Position numbers and translations under genes: made by a program. 64,000 nucleotides of DNA from Natronococcus roseus (GTDB taxonomy: Archaea > Halobacteriota > Halobacteria > Halobacteriales > Natrialbaceae), in contig NZ_JBHLJR010000008.1 of NCBI RefSeq assembly GCF_043677095.1, forward strand, positions 62,001 through 126,000. Direction: 5' to 3'. A model generated the notes under the pieces. The model did not search any database and was not told the DNA's origin. It saw only the letters and a list, made by a program, of their open reading frames with translations. This document shows positions 17,262 through 24,714 of this stretch, piece after piece (within the stretch, counting starts at the first letter, position 1; every line of letters starts with the position of its first letter).

Positions 17262-19009
17262 TAGCGTCTCACCCGGAGCGCGCCGTCGTCGTAGCTGAAG
17301 CCGGCGTCCTCGAACGCTTCCCTGGCGGCGTCGACGTCGAGCTCGCCGTCGGAACCGAAAAACGGCGTCGCCGGATCCTCGCCGTTCCAGGCGAGTTCCT
17401 CGGGCGTCCACTCCTCGGTGACCGGCGTCGCGGTCGGCGCGGCGTAGCCGTGGAAGACGTCCTCGACGAGCCAGTCCTTGTCGAGCAGCCCCGCGACGGC
17501 ACGTCGAAACCGGGCGTTTGCGAACGGTGCCCGACGGGTGTTGAACCCGAGGTGGTAGAACGTCCACGACGGCGACTCGAGCGGTGCCGTCTCCGGGGCC
17601 GGCTCGAGGTCGTCGAGGACGTATGTCTCGAGGATCGCACTCGTAATGTCGGCACTGTCCGTGTTGACGAGCTCGATCGCCGACGTACTCCGCGGATCGA
17701 TCTGGATCCGAAGCTCCTCGACGCTCGCCTCCGGGAGGTCGACGCCCTCGCGACGGGTGAAGTGGTCGTCGAACCGCTCGAGAGTTACGTGTTCGCGCTC
17801 AGTCCGGCTCCCGAAGCGGAACGGACCGCTCCCGATCGGCGGGACGTTGTCGACCGTGACCGCCTCGGTGGCACCCTGGGCGACGCTGACGCCGCGAACG
17901 GTGGCGGGCGCGGCCCGCTCGGTCCAGACGTGTTCGGGGAGGATCGGTACGGTGAGGACCCGCTCGGCGACCGCCTCACCCGCGTCGAGTTCGAACTCGA
18001 GTTCGAACGCGCCGTCGACGTCGATCGCGTCGACGGCCGCCGCCAGCCCCCTGTACCGCGGCGGGGGCGACGGCGACTCGCCGCCCTCGAGCTCGGTGTC
18101 CTGTAGCAACCGGTAGCTGAATTCGACGTCGTCGGCATCGAGCGGTTCGTCGTCGTGGAACCGGCAGTCCTCGCGGAGTCGCATCCGTAGCGTGCCGTCG
18201 TCGTACGTCCAGTCCTCGGCCAGCCAGGGCTCGATCTCGCCGTCACGTTCGGTCGCCAGCGAGTCGTACACCAGCTCGAGAAACGGCTCGTGATCGCGGT
18301 ACTCGGCCGTCAGCGGGTTGAGGTTCTCGGAGATGCGTGCGTCGGTGTGAGCCGTCCGCAGCCGGTCGACGTCGTCGCCGGCCTCGAGTTCGAGGTAGCC
18401 AAGCCGAGTCGCCGGGTGGGCCTCGCCCCAGCCGTCGAAGCGGTCGGTCCGGACGAAGCGGTGTTCTTCGGGCACGCAGATCGGGACGAACGGCTGTTCA
18501 CGGGCCAGCTCCTCGAGCAGCTCCGCGACGCTCGCCTCCCGTTCCTCGCCGTCGGCTAGACGCTGAGCTTCGAGCAGGTCGTCCAGTTGCAGGTTCGCGT
18601 ACCCGAAGGGGTTCTGCCAGCCGGACTCCTCGGCGTAGACCGAGTGCAACGCCTCGTAGAGGAAGTCCGGATCGGTGCCGCCGGGGTGGCGACCGACGTA
18701 GAGGTCGAACTCGTGGTTGATCAGGACCGCCCGCAGGAACTCCTCGTTCGAGCGCATGTCGATCGAGACGTCGACCCCGACGGCCTCGAGGCTGGCGGCG
18801 ACCTCCCTGGCGAGGCGGATCCCCTCGCGGTCGCCGTCGGCCGGTAGGGTGACGATCGTCACGGAGAGCTGATCGACCGCGTCGCGGTTGACGACGGTTC
18901 GAACCTGGCGAACGCAGCCGCTGGTCGCGACGGCGAGCCCCGCAGTGCCGGCGAGAACCGCGCGTCGACTACGGGGACGCCCGGGGGATGCCGTCTTCTC
19001 GTCGGTCAT
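17261..19009 (-). CDS. Tat lipoprotein, peptide/nickel-type substrate-binding protein with permuted order (copy 1)
   Basis: 582 residues. Twin-arginine lipobox signal (SRRAVLAGTAGLAVATSGC). In ordinary SBP_bac_5 proteins the chain starts with the L-N-P-L...PWLAE-W...FHD-E-PL-A-DDV region and ends with the segment holding a G-D-(x)-A...L...GIDV...FD...DPD-L. Here the latter comes first (TLPADGDREGIRLAREV, VGVDVSIDMRSNEEFL, HEFDLYVGRHPGGTDPDFLYEALHS; residues 45-190), followed by SENLNPLTAEYRDHEPFL, IEPWLAEDW and DCRFHDDEPLDADDV, and the chain stops after DAAREAFEDAGFSYDDGALRVRR. The domain is thus apparently circularly permuted. No ABC permease or ATPase is adjacent. Confidence 0.8.
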   Translation of the reverse strand: MTDEKTASPGRPRSRRAVLAGTAGLAVATSGCVRQVRTVVNRDAVDQLSVTIVTLPADGDREGIRLAREVAASLEAVGVDVSIDMRSNEEFLRAVLINHEFDLYVGRHPGGTDPDFLYEALHSVYAEESGWQNPFGYANLQLDDLLEAQRLADGEEREASVAELLEELAREQPFVPICVPEEHRFVRTDRFDGWGEAHPATRLGYLELEAGDDVDRLRTAHTDARISENLNPLTAEYRDHEPFLELVYDSLATERDGEIEPWLAEDWTYDDGTLRMRLREDCRFHDDEPLDADDVEFSYRLLQDTELEGGESPSPPPRYRGLAAAVDAIDVDGAFELEFELDAGEAVAERVLTVPILPEHVWTERAAPATVRGVSVAQGATEAVTVDNVPPIGSGPFRFGSRTEREHVTLERFDDHFTRREGVDLPEASVEELRIQIDPRSTSAIELVNTDSADITSAILETYVLDDLEPAPETAPLESPSWTFYHLGFNTRRAPFANARFRRAVAGLLDKDWLVEDVFHGYAAPTATPVTEEWTPEELAWNGEDPATPFFGSDGELDVDAAREAFEDAGFSYDDGALRVRR

Positions 19010-19063
19010 TCGGTGGATATCTTCAGTTCAGCCAGTGTCGGTATAACAGTATTGCGTTCGGGC

Positions 19064-19927
19064 TCACTCGCGGTCGTCCCGCGGGGTCGGTCGCCGATCG
19101 AGGTACCGACGGAACCAGGCGACTGGCTGTCGGCCGACGAGGACTCCCGAGAGCCGGACACAGACGCCGGCCAGGATCAGCCCGGCGACGACGTCGATCG
19201 CCCAGTGGATCCCGAGGTACATCGTCGAGATCGCGACGCTGGCCGCGAGGACGGCCGCGACGGGGAACCAGTAGGGGTAGCTCGAGCGCGTGATGTAGGC
19301 AAAGACGCCGACGGTGGCGGCAAGCGAGGTGTGCAGCGAGGGGAAGACGTTGGTGTTACGGTTGACTTCCCGGGTAAGGTGTTGGTACTCGGGGCTGTTG
19401 TCGTACAGCATCGTTACCGTCAGCTCCTCGGGCATCACGTTTCGCGGGCCGTAGGCGATGACCAGCAGGTAAAACGCCAGTCCGAGCACGTAGTTCAGCG
19501 AGTACGCCGTCAGCAGCCGGCGGAAGGTCCGCGTGTCCGACAGCACGAAGTACGCGATCCCCGGGAAGATCAGGAGGAACGCGTAGCCGTAGACGTAGAC
19601 GAACGAGAAGTAGGCGGTCAGCTCCTCGGTCGCGATCGACTGAAAGAGCAGGACGAACTCCCCCTCGAGGTCGTAGAACGTCTCGGTCATGTGGAAGCCG
19701 ATCGCGCCCTCGATCTCGTCGCCCCGCCAGCGAACGACGCGGTTGAGTCCCAACACGGCGGCCAGAACCGCGACCGCGGGCGCCGTGGCTCGGAGCCTGG
19801 ATCGCCACTCCCTCGCGGTCTCGACGAGCCGGCCGCGACCGACGAACAGCGCGATCGAGGTCAGAAGCAAGATCCCGACGACGACGGCGACCTGTGTCAG
19901 GACCCGGGTGAGAACGTCGGCGTACAT
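19064..19927 (-). CDS. PAP2-superfamily membrane protein, Aur1-like (copy 2)
   Basis: 287 residues, about six transmembrane helices, clearly paralogous to the gene at 16425-17261: the same NVFPSLHTSLAATVG and STMYLGIHWAIDVVAG catalytic blocks, the same YGPRNVMPEEL and LNYVLGLAFY segments, and the same N-terminal helix context (LTRVLTQVAVVVGILLLTSIALFVGRGRL). It starts four bases after the stop of the second substrate-binding protein (19932), so it is coupled to it. The C-terminal tail (RRYLDRRPTPRDDRE) differs from copy 1. Confidence 0.8.
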   Translation of the reverse strand: MYADVLTRVLTQVAVVVGILLLTSIALFVGRGRLVETAREWRSRLRATAPAVAVLAAVLGLNRVVRWRGDEIEGAIGFHMTETFYDLEGEFVLLFQSIATEELTAYFSFVYVYGYAFLLIFPGIAYFVLSDTRTFRRLLTAYSLNYVLGLAFYLLVIAYGPRNVMPEELTVTMLYDNSPEYQHLTREVNRNTNVFPSLHTSLAATVGVFAYITRSSYPYWFPVAAVLAASVAISTMYLGIHWAIDVVAGLILAGVCVRLSGVLVGRQPVAWFRRYLDRRPTPRDDRE

Positions 19928-19931
19928 CGTG

Positions 19932-21710
19932 TTATAGGCGGAGCCGCCCGTGGTCGTCGTAGCGGTAGCCGGTGTCCTCGAAGGCGTCCCTGGCCGCCTC
20001 GACGTCGAGGTTGCCGTCGGAACCGAAAAACGGTGCGATCGGATCGTCGCCGTCCCACGTCAACCGCTCGGGAACCCACTCCTCTGGAAGCGGCGTCGCA
20101 GTCGGTGTGGCGTGTCCGTCGAACACCTCCTCGACGAGCCACGCCTTGTCGAGCAGCCCGGCGACCAGTCGTCGAGCGTGAGGATTGCTGAACGGCTCGA
20201 TTCGCGCGTTGAATCCGACGTGGTAGAACGTTTGCGACGGTGACTCGAGGTGGTCGATCTCCGGCTCGTCCGGGATCGTATCGAGCGCGTGGGCCTCGAG
20301 CATCGATGCCGTGAGATCCGCGCCGTCGTTCGCGACGCGTTCGATCGAGGAGGCGCTCCCGGGGTCGATTCCGAACTGCAACTGCTCGATTTCGACCGAC
20401 GGGAGGTCGACGTCCTCGCGGCGGGTAAAGTGATCGTCGTAGCGCTCGAGGGTGAGGTGTTCGCGCTCGCTCCGGCTCTCGAAGCGAAACGGGCCGCTGC
20501 CGACCGCCGGAACGTTGTCCATCGTCACGAGACCCCACTGCCCCTGCATCGCGGTGAACGTCTCGGTGTTCTCGGCGCGGGCGTCTACCTGTTCGCGCCA
20601 GCGATGTTCGGGGAGGATCGGGACGGTGAGGGCGCGTTCGGCGGCCTCGGAGCCGGCCGAGAACTCGAGGCGGAGCTCGCGGTCGCTCTCGACGGTAACG
20701 TCCTCGAGCGTCGAGACGTGGCTCCGGTAGCGGGGAGCCGGCGACGCGAACTCGGCCCGGCCGAGCGCCGTGTCCTCGAGGAACCGATACGTGAAGGCGA
20801 CGTCGTCGGCGGTAACCGGCTCGCCGTCGTGGAACCGACAGTCCTCGCGGAGCGTTACCGTCGCGCCGGTGATCGCGTCGTCGTCTTCCGTCTCCTCGAT
20901 CGCCATCGTTTCCCAGTTCTCGGCCAGCCAGGGGACGAGTTCGCCGTCGTGCTCGGTCGCGAGCGAGTCGTACAGTAGATCGACGGTCGAGCCTCGCTCG
21001 CGAAGCGTCGCCGACAGCGGGTTCAGGTTCCGCGAGATCCGGGCGTCGGTGACCAGCACGCGGAGTCGATCGACGTCCTCGTCCGGCTCGAGGCCGAGAT
21101 AGCCGTGGCGGCTCTCGGGGTGGTCGGCGCTCCAGCCGTCGAAGCGATCGGTTCGAACCACGCGGTGTTCCTCGGGAAAGCAGATCGGATCGAACGGCTT
21201 CTCCTCGGCCAGCGCCTCGAGCAGCGTCGCGACCCGCTCCCGGCGGCGCTCCCCGTCGACGCGTCGCTGGGCCTCGAGGTGATCGTCGACGGGCATGCTC
21301 GAGAAGCCGAGGGGGTTTTGCCACCCCGACTCGTTCGCGTACGCCGAGTGGAGGGTCTCGTAGAGGAAGTCGGGGTCGTAGTCGGCGGGGTGGCGTCCGA
21401 CGTAGAGATCGAACTCGTGGTCGATCAGGACGGCCTCGAGAAAGTTCGAGCGCGAGCGCATGTCGAGCGAGGCGTCGATCCCGATCGCCTCGAGATTCGC
21501 CTCGAGCTGGCGGGCGATTCGGACGGCCTCCCTGTCGCCGTCCGCGGGGACCGTCGTGATAGAGAGAGCAAGGCGGTCCGTCTCCTGTCCGACGGCGCTC
21601 TCGACGCGATCGATACAGCCGCTGGTCGCGAGGGCGAGTCCGGTGGCACCCGCGGCCAGCACCGAGCGTCGATCGATGCCGTCCGGTCGAGTAGTTGACT
21701 GACGATTCAT
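19932..21710 (-). CDS. Tat lipoprotein, peptide/nickel-type substrate-binding protein with permuted order (copy 2)
   Basis: 592 residues, paralogue of the gene at 17261-19009 along its whole length and with the same rearranged order. Signal DRRSVLAAGATGLALATSGC (twin Arg plus lipobox Cys). The usual C-terminal lobe segment comes first (TTVPADGDREAVRIARQL, EAIGIDASLDMRS, HEFDLYVGRHPADYDPDFLYETLHS, VRTDRFDGW). The usual N-terminal part then follows (SRNLNPLSATLRERG, ELVPWLAENW, DCRFHDGEPVTADDVAF, ILPEHRW, GSGPFRF). The chain ends RDAFEDTGYRYDDHGRLRL, where canonical proteins would continue into the first segment. It is the first gene of the four-gene run. Confidence 0.8.
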   Translation of the reverse strand: MNRQSTTRPDGIDRRSVLAAGATGLALATSGCIDRVESAVGQETDRLALSITTVPADGDREAVRIARQLEANLEAIGIDASLDMRSRSNFLEAVLIDHEFDLYVGRHPADYDPDFLYETLHSAYANESGWQNPLGFSSMPVDDHLEAQRRVDGERRRERVATLLEALAEEKPFDPICFPEEHRVVRTDRFDGWSADHPESRHGYLGLEPDEDVDRLRVLVTDARISRNLNPLSATLRERGSTVDLLYDSLATEHDGELVPWLAENWETMAIEETEDDDAITGATVTLREDCRFHDGEPVTADDVAFTYRFLEDTALGRAEFASPAPRYRSHVSTLEDVTVESDRELRLEFSAGSEAAERALTVPILPEHRWREQVDARAENTETFTAMQGQWGLVTMDNVPAVGSGPFRFESRSEREHLTLERYDDHFTRREDVDLPSVEIEQLQFGIDPGSASSIERVANDGADLTASMLEAHALDTIPDEPEIDHLESPSQTFYHVGFNARIEPFSNPHARRLVAGLLDKAWLVEEVFDGHATPTATPLPEEWVPERLTWDGDDPIAPFFGSDGNLDVEAARDAFEDTGYRYDDHGRLRL

Positions 21711-21869
21711 TCCGTCTCGCTATCTCGATTTGGTGTAGCTACATAACAACTTTGTGCTCTATGCGTGTCCTAAACGGGACCGTTGGGTACATATGCGGCT
21801 GATAAACGCCGTTTCATCCGTCTCTGACGTTCCGTAACATCAATGTGAAACTGCGCGAAACACGCAGCC

Positions 21870-22148
21870 ATGACCGTCGCCGCCGAGCGAATCGACCGCC
21901 TTCACGGACTGGCTCGAGCGGCGGCCGCGGACGGCGACCAGGAACGAGCCCGGTACTACGTGCGGCTCGCGCGCCGGGTCGCGGAGCGAAACCGGCTCAC
22001 GCTCCCTCGCGAGTTCCGTCGGTTCACCTGCGACGCCTGCGACGCGTACCTCAGACCCGGGAAGAACGCTCGCGTCCGGACTCGAGACGGCCACGTTGTC
22101 ATTACCTGTGACTGCGGCGCCCAGGCGAGATACCCCTACGAAGAGTAG
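21870..22148 (+). CDS. rnp4: RNase P protein component 4 (Rpr2/Rpp21-like)
   Basis: 92 residues. Helical N-terminus AAERIDRLHGLARAAAADGDQERARYYVRLARRVAERNRLTLP and zinc-binding C-terminus FTCDACDAYLRPGKNARVRT...VITCDCGAQARYPYEE (C-x2-C...C-x-C), the form of archaeal Rnp4, which binds the specificity domain of RNase P RNA with Rnp1. First gene of a conserved rnp4-yhbY-mscS group; 53 bases to the next gene. Confidence 0.92.
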   Translation: MTVAAERIDRLHGLARAAAADGDQERARYYVRLARRVAERNRLTLPREFRRFTCDACDAYLRPGKNARVRTRDGHVVITCDCGAQARYPYEE

Positions 22149-22201
22149 GGTTCCGTCCGATATTGCTAAGATTCAAACGGTTTGCGTTGCTATGCGGGGG
22201 T

Positions 22202-22450
22202 ATGGATATCGAAGAGCGAAAGCGAAAGGCCCACGACTTGGACGTCACCGTCTGGGTCGGCAAGAGCGGGCTCGAGGCGGTCGTCGACGAACTCGACGAT
22301 CAGCTCTCGAACGAGAATCTGGTGAAGGTAAAGTTCCTGCGAGCCGCTCGAGCTGGGGACTCCACCGACGAGAAGGCGACCGATCTCGCCGAGCGAGTTA
22401 ACGCCGAACTCGTCGACGTCCGCGGTCACACGGCGGTTCTGTACCGATGA
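22202..22450 (+). CDS. YhbY/CRM-domain RNA-binding protein
   Basis: 82 residues from the ATG at 22202 (MDIEERKRKAHDLDVTVWVGKSGLEAV). Single CRM domain: the GKSGL loop (binding groove for structured RNA), the helix ELDDQLSNENLVKVKFL and the closing strand LVDVRGHTAVLYR. YhbY proteins associate with pre-50S ribosomal subunits. Its stop overlaps the mscS start by four bases (ATGA), so the two are translationally coupled. Confidence 0.9.
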   Translation: MDIEERKRKAHDLDVTVWVGKSGLEAVVDELDDQLSNENLVKVKFLRAARAGDSTDEKATDLAERVNAELVDVRGHTAVLYR

Positions 22451-23340
22451 ACGCCGCAGGAACGCTCGTCCAGGTCGAAGATATCGACGCGCTCGACACG
22501 GCGACGCTCGTCGACATCGCGATCACGGGACTCCGATTCCTCGCCGCGTTCGTCGTCGTGGTGCTGATCGGGCGGCTCGTCCTCGTGCCGCTGGTCAACC
22601 GCGCGTTCGATCGGCGCGAACTGGACGAACACGTCAGGAACCCGCTGTTGATGCTGACGCGGTTCGGGATCTTCTTCGTCGCCGTCGCGGCCGCGTTTGG
22701 CTTCGCCGGCTTCGAGAACTTCCTCGTCTCTCTGGCCGGTATCGCCGCGGCCGGGGCGCTCGCGGTCGGGCTGGCGATGCAGAACGTCATCTCGAACTTC
22801 GTCGCGGGGATCTTCATCTACGCCGACAAGCCGTTCCGGATCGGCGACTGGATCGAGTGGGACGGCGGCGACTACGCCGGCGTCGTCGAGGACATCAGCT
22901 TCCGCGTGACGCGGGTCCGCACGTTCGACAACGAGTTGCTGACCGTTCCCAACTCCGCGCTCACCGGCGGGGTCGTCAAGAACCCCGTCGACGGGGACAA
23001 GCTCCGGCTGAAGTTCGTCTTCGGCATCGGCTACGGCGACGACATTCAGCAGGCGACCGACATCATCGTCGAGGAGGCAAAGCGCCACCCCGGAATCATG
23101 GACGACCCCGAGCCGGCCGTCCGCCTGACCGAACTCAACGACTCCGACGTCGGCCTCCAGTCCCGGATCTGGATTTCGGATCCCTCGAGAGCCGACTTCG
23201 TCCGCACCAAAGGCGAGTTCATCACCGCCGTCAAGGAGCGCTTCGACGAGGAGGGGATCGACATCCCCTACCCGGTTCGGACGCTCGAGGGCGGGCTCGA
23301 ACTCGAGGACCGACAGAAGGTCGCCGAAGCCGCCGAGTAG
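22447..23340 (+). CDS. mscS: small-conductance mechanosensitive channel, MscS family
   Basis: 297 residues. Three transmembrane helices (about 28-48, 68-90 and 95-120); the third is the Gly/Ala-rich pore helix SLAGIAAAGALAVGLAMQNVISNFVAGIFIYADKPF. The beta domain follows (RIGDWIEWDGGDYAGVVEDISFRVTRVRTFDNELLTVPNSALTGGVVKN) with the family motif TVPNS. The alpha/beta vestibule domain ends in a helix (VRTKGEFITAVKERFDEEGIDIPYPVRTL). It relieves osmotic downshock, relevant to a halophile. Coupled to yhbY. Confidence 0.92.
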   Translation: MNAAGTLVQVEDIDALDTATLVDIAITGLRFLAAFVVVVLIGRLVLVPLVNRAFDRRELDEHVRNPLLMLTRFGIFFVAVAAAFGFAGFENFLVSLAGIAAAGALAVGLAMQNVISNFVAGIFIYADKPFRIGDWIEWDGGDYAGVVEDISFRVTRVRTFDNELLTVPNSALTGGVVKNPVDGDKLRLKFVFGIGYGDDIQQATDIIVEEAKRHPGIMDDPEPAVRLTELNDSDVGLQSRIWISDPSRADFVRTKGEFITAVKERFDEEGIDIPYPVRTLEGGLELEDRQKVAEAAE

Positions 23341-23503
23341 CGCGGTACTGAACGGTTTCCGTTCGCGCTCTTATTTGTTTCTCGAGAGCGGCCGATTCGG
23401 TGGCTGGGTGCGGGGCTCGAGCATTGCGAGAGCCGCCGGGCTCGACCGAAGAGCACTTCCAAGGATGCTGCCGAGTGAGGTGCGTAGCGCTATTGCTCGC
23501 GAA

Positions 23504-23830
23504 GGAAAGTCGGTGGTTATGAATGTGGAGGGCCGCGGTTGCCCGGCGTTCCGGCCGGGGGAATCCCGGTTGCCTTCTCCACCCCGCGACCCGTCGAGCG
23601 ACAGGTGTCCGGCGGTCCACTGCTCGCTTCCGCGCCTGATGGGCTGTCGCCGACTAACCACGATGGGGCGTCCCTGCGGACGGCCACCGTGGACCGCTGT
23701 CCCCGACGGACGAGGCTTCTCTGTTGGCTCCCGGGGCCCCGGCCGGTCTGACCGGACGCCCGCGGCGTTCGGTCCCCGCTAATGACCATAGCGCGGGTAA
23801 CGAGCAGGGCCAAACTGCCCGACCTATCCA
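23504..23830 (-). ncRNA. ffs: signal recognition particle (7S) RNA
   Basis: The minus strand holds the SRP core. Helix 8 reads AGG-CGC-GGAA-GCG-AGCAG, with the GGAA tetraloop and the universally conserved AGG / GGAAG / AGCAG elements that bind SRP54 (plus coordinates about 23618-23645). Helix 6 is CGTCC-GCAG-GGACG with a GNAR tetraloop, the SRP19 site, next to it. A terminal helix 1 can form between GGTCGG near 23820 and CCGAC near 23508, as in archaea. The length of about 325 nt agrees with haloarchaeal 7S RNA (about 300 nt plus). A TATA-type element at 23852-23857 fits a start near 23828. Exact ends are estimates. Confidence 0.85.
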
Positions 23831-23851
23831 ATCATACGTAGGGGGCTGGAA

Positions 23852-23857
23852 CTTAAG
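23852..23857 (-). promoter_or_regulatory. TATA element of the SRP RNA gene
   Basis: CTTAAG on the minus strand lies about 25 bases before the predicted 5' end of the 7S RNA, in an AT-rich gap between it and the DUF2270 gene end. Confidence 0.55.
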
Positions 23858-23923
23858 GGCCTTTCGTCTCGAGCACCATCCGAATCGCTCGAGGGATCGA
23901 CGCCTGCGGGAGAACTGTCGCGA

Positions 23924-24616
23924 TCAGTCGATGTCGCCGTGATCCGCCTCGCCGGACTCGCCGCGCTCTTTTTCCGAGAGCGGAACGGCGAGAACGAGTA
24001 GGATCACGTAGTAGAGCCCGACGGCGGCGACGACGACGACGCCGTTGACTCCGGGGAGGCTCGCCCCCTCGAGGAACGTCTCGTCGGGATTGAACGCCCA
24101 GACGTGAAACACCCAGCCGACGAGCATCGCGGTGATAAGCGGGAGGTACACCCGCCGAAGCCGGTGACTGAAGGCGCCGCGGTAGCTGATCTTCCGTTCT
24201 GGCTCGCGGTAGTCCCGACTCAGCTCCGCCCGCCAGGCGTCGTGTTCGACCCCCTGGGAGGGATCGAGCGCGTTCGCGAACAGGTTCTCCTGAATCACCC
24301 GGACCCGCGAGCGCCAGATGTCGTAGTCGCGAAAGCGCCTGGCCTCGATGAACAGGAACACGGTTCCCATGAGGAGCCCGGCGAGGATCACCGCGTGAGA
24401 GACCTCCCCGGAGAAGGCGTAGGCGACGATCGCCGACATCACCGTCACCGCCCAGTTGGTGGTCGTATCGAGACGGTTGCGCCACTCGACCATGCGCTCC
24501 ATCTCCCCCCGATAGAGGTGGGCCGCGACGGAGCCGAGCCCGGTGCTTTCGTCGACCATCTCGCGGCCGATCTCCGCCTGTTCCGGATCCTCGGGATCGA
24601 ACTCCGAATCGCCCAT
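23924..24616 (-). CDS. DUF2270 membrane protein
   Basis: 230 residues. A soluble acidic N-terminus (to about 45) precedes the conserved cluster AAHLYRGEMERMVEWRNRLDTTTNWAVTVMSAI. Two hydrophobic helices (about 52-70, 75-90) follow, then a cytosolic loop rich in RRFRDYDIWRSRVRVIQENLFANAL, and two more helices (about 160-178 and 190-215). This is the arrangement of the DUF2270 family, conserved in archaea and of unknown role. Monocistronic. Confidence 0.8.
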   Translation of the reverse strand: MGDSEFDPEDPEQAEIGREMVDESTGLGSVAAHLYRGEMERMVEWRNRLDTTTNWAVTVMSAIVAYAFSGEVSHAVILAGLLMGTVFLFIEARRFRDYDIWRSRVRVIQENLFANALDPSQGVEHDAWRAELSRDYREPERKISYRGAFSHRLRRVYLPLITAMLVGWVFHVWAFNPDETFLEGASLPGVNGVVVVAAVGLYYVILLVLAVPLSEKERGESGEADHGDID

Positions 24617-24714
24617 ACCGTCCGTTCGCTGCCGAGTAGAATCGCTGTTTGCACTGCTCGCAAACCGTGAGTGTCGACCCTCGATCGCCGCTTCCGATGG
24701 CCGGGCGAGCCCGA

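Noticed and set aside
23371..23831. Protein-coding frames over the SRP RNA region
   Set aside because: They contradict the strong structural evidence for SRP RNA and have no haloarchaeal amino-acid bias.
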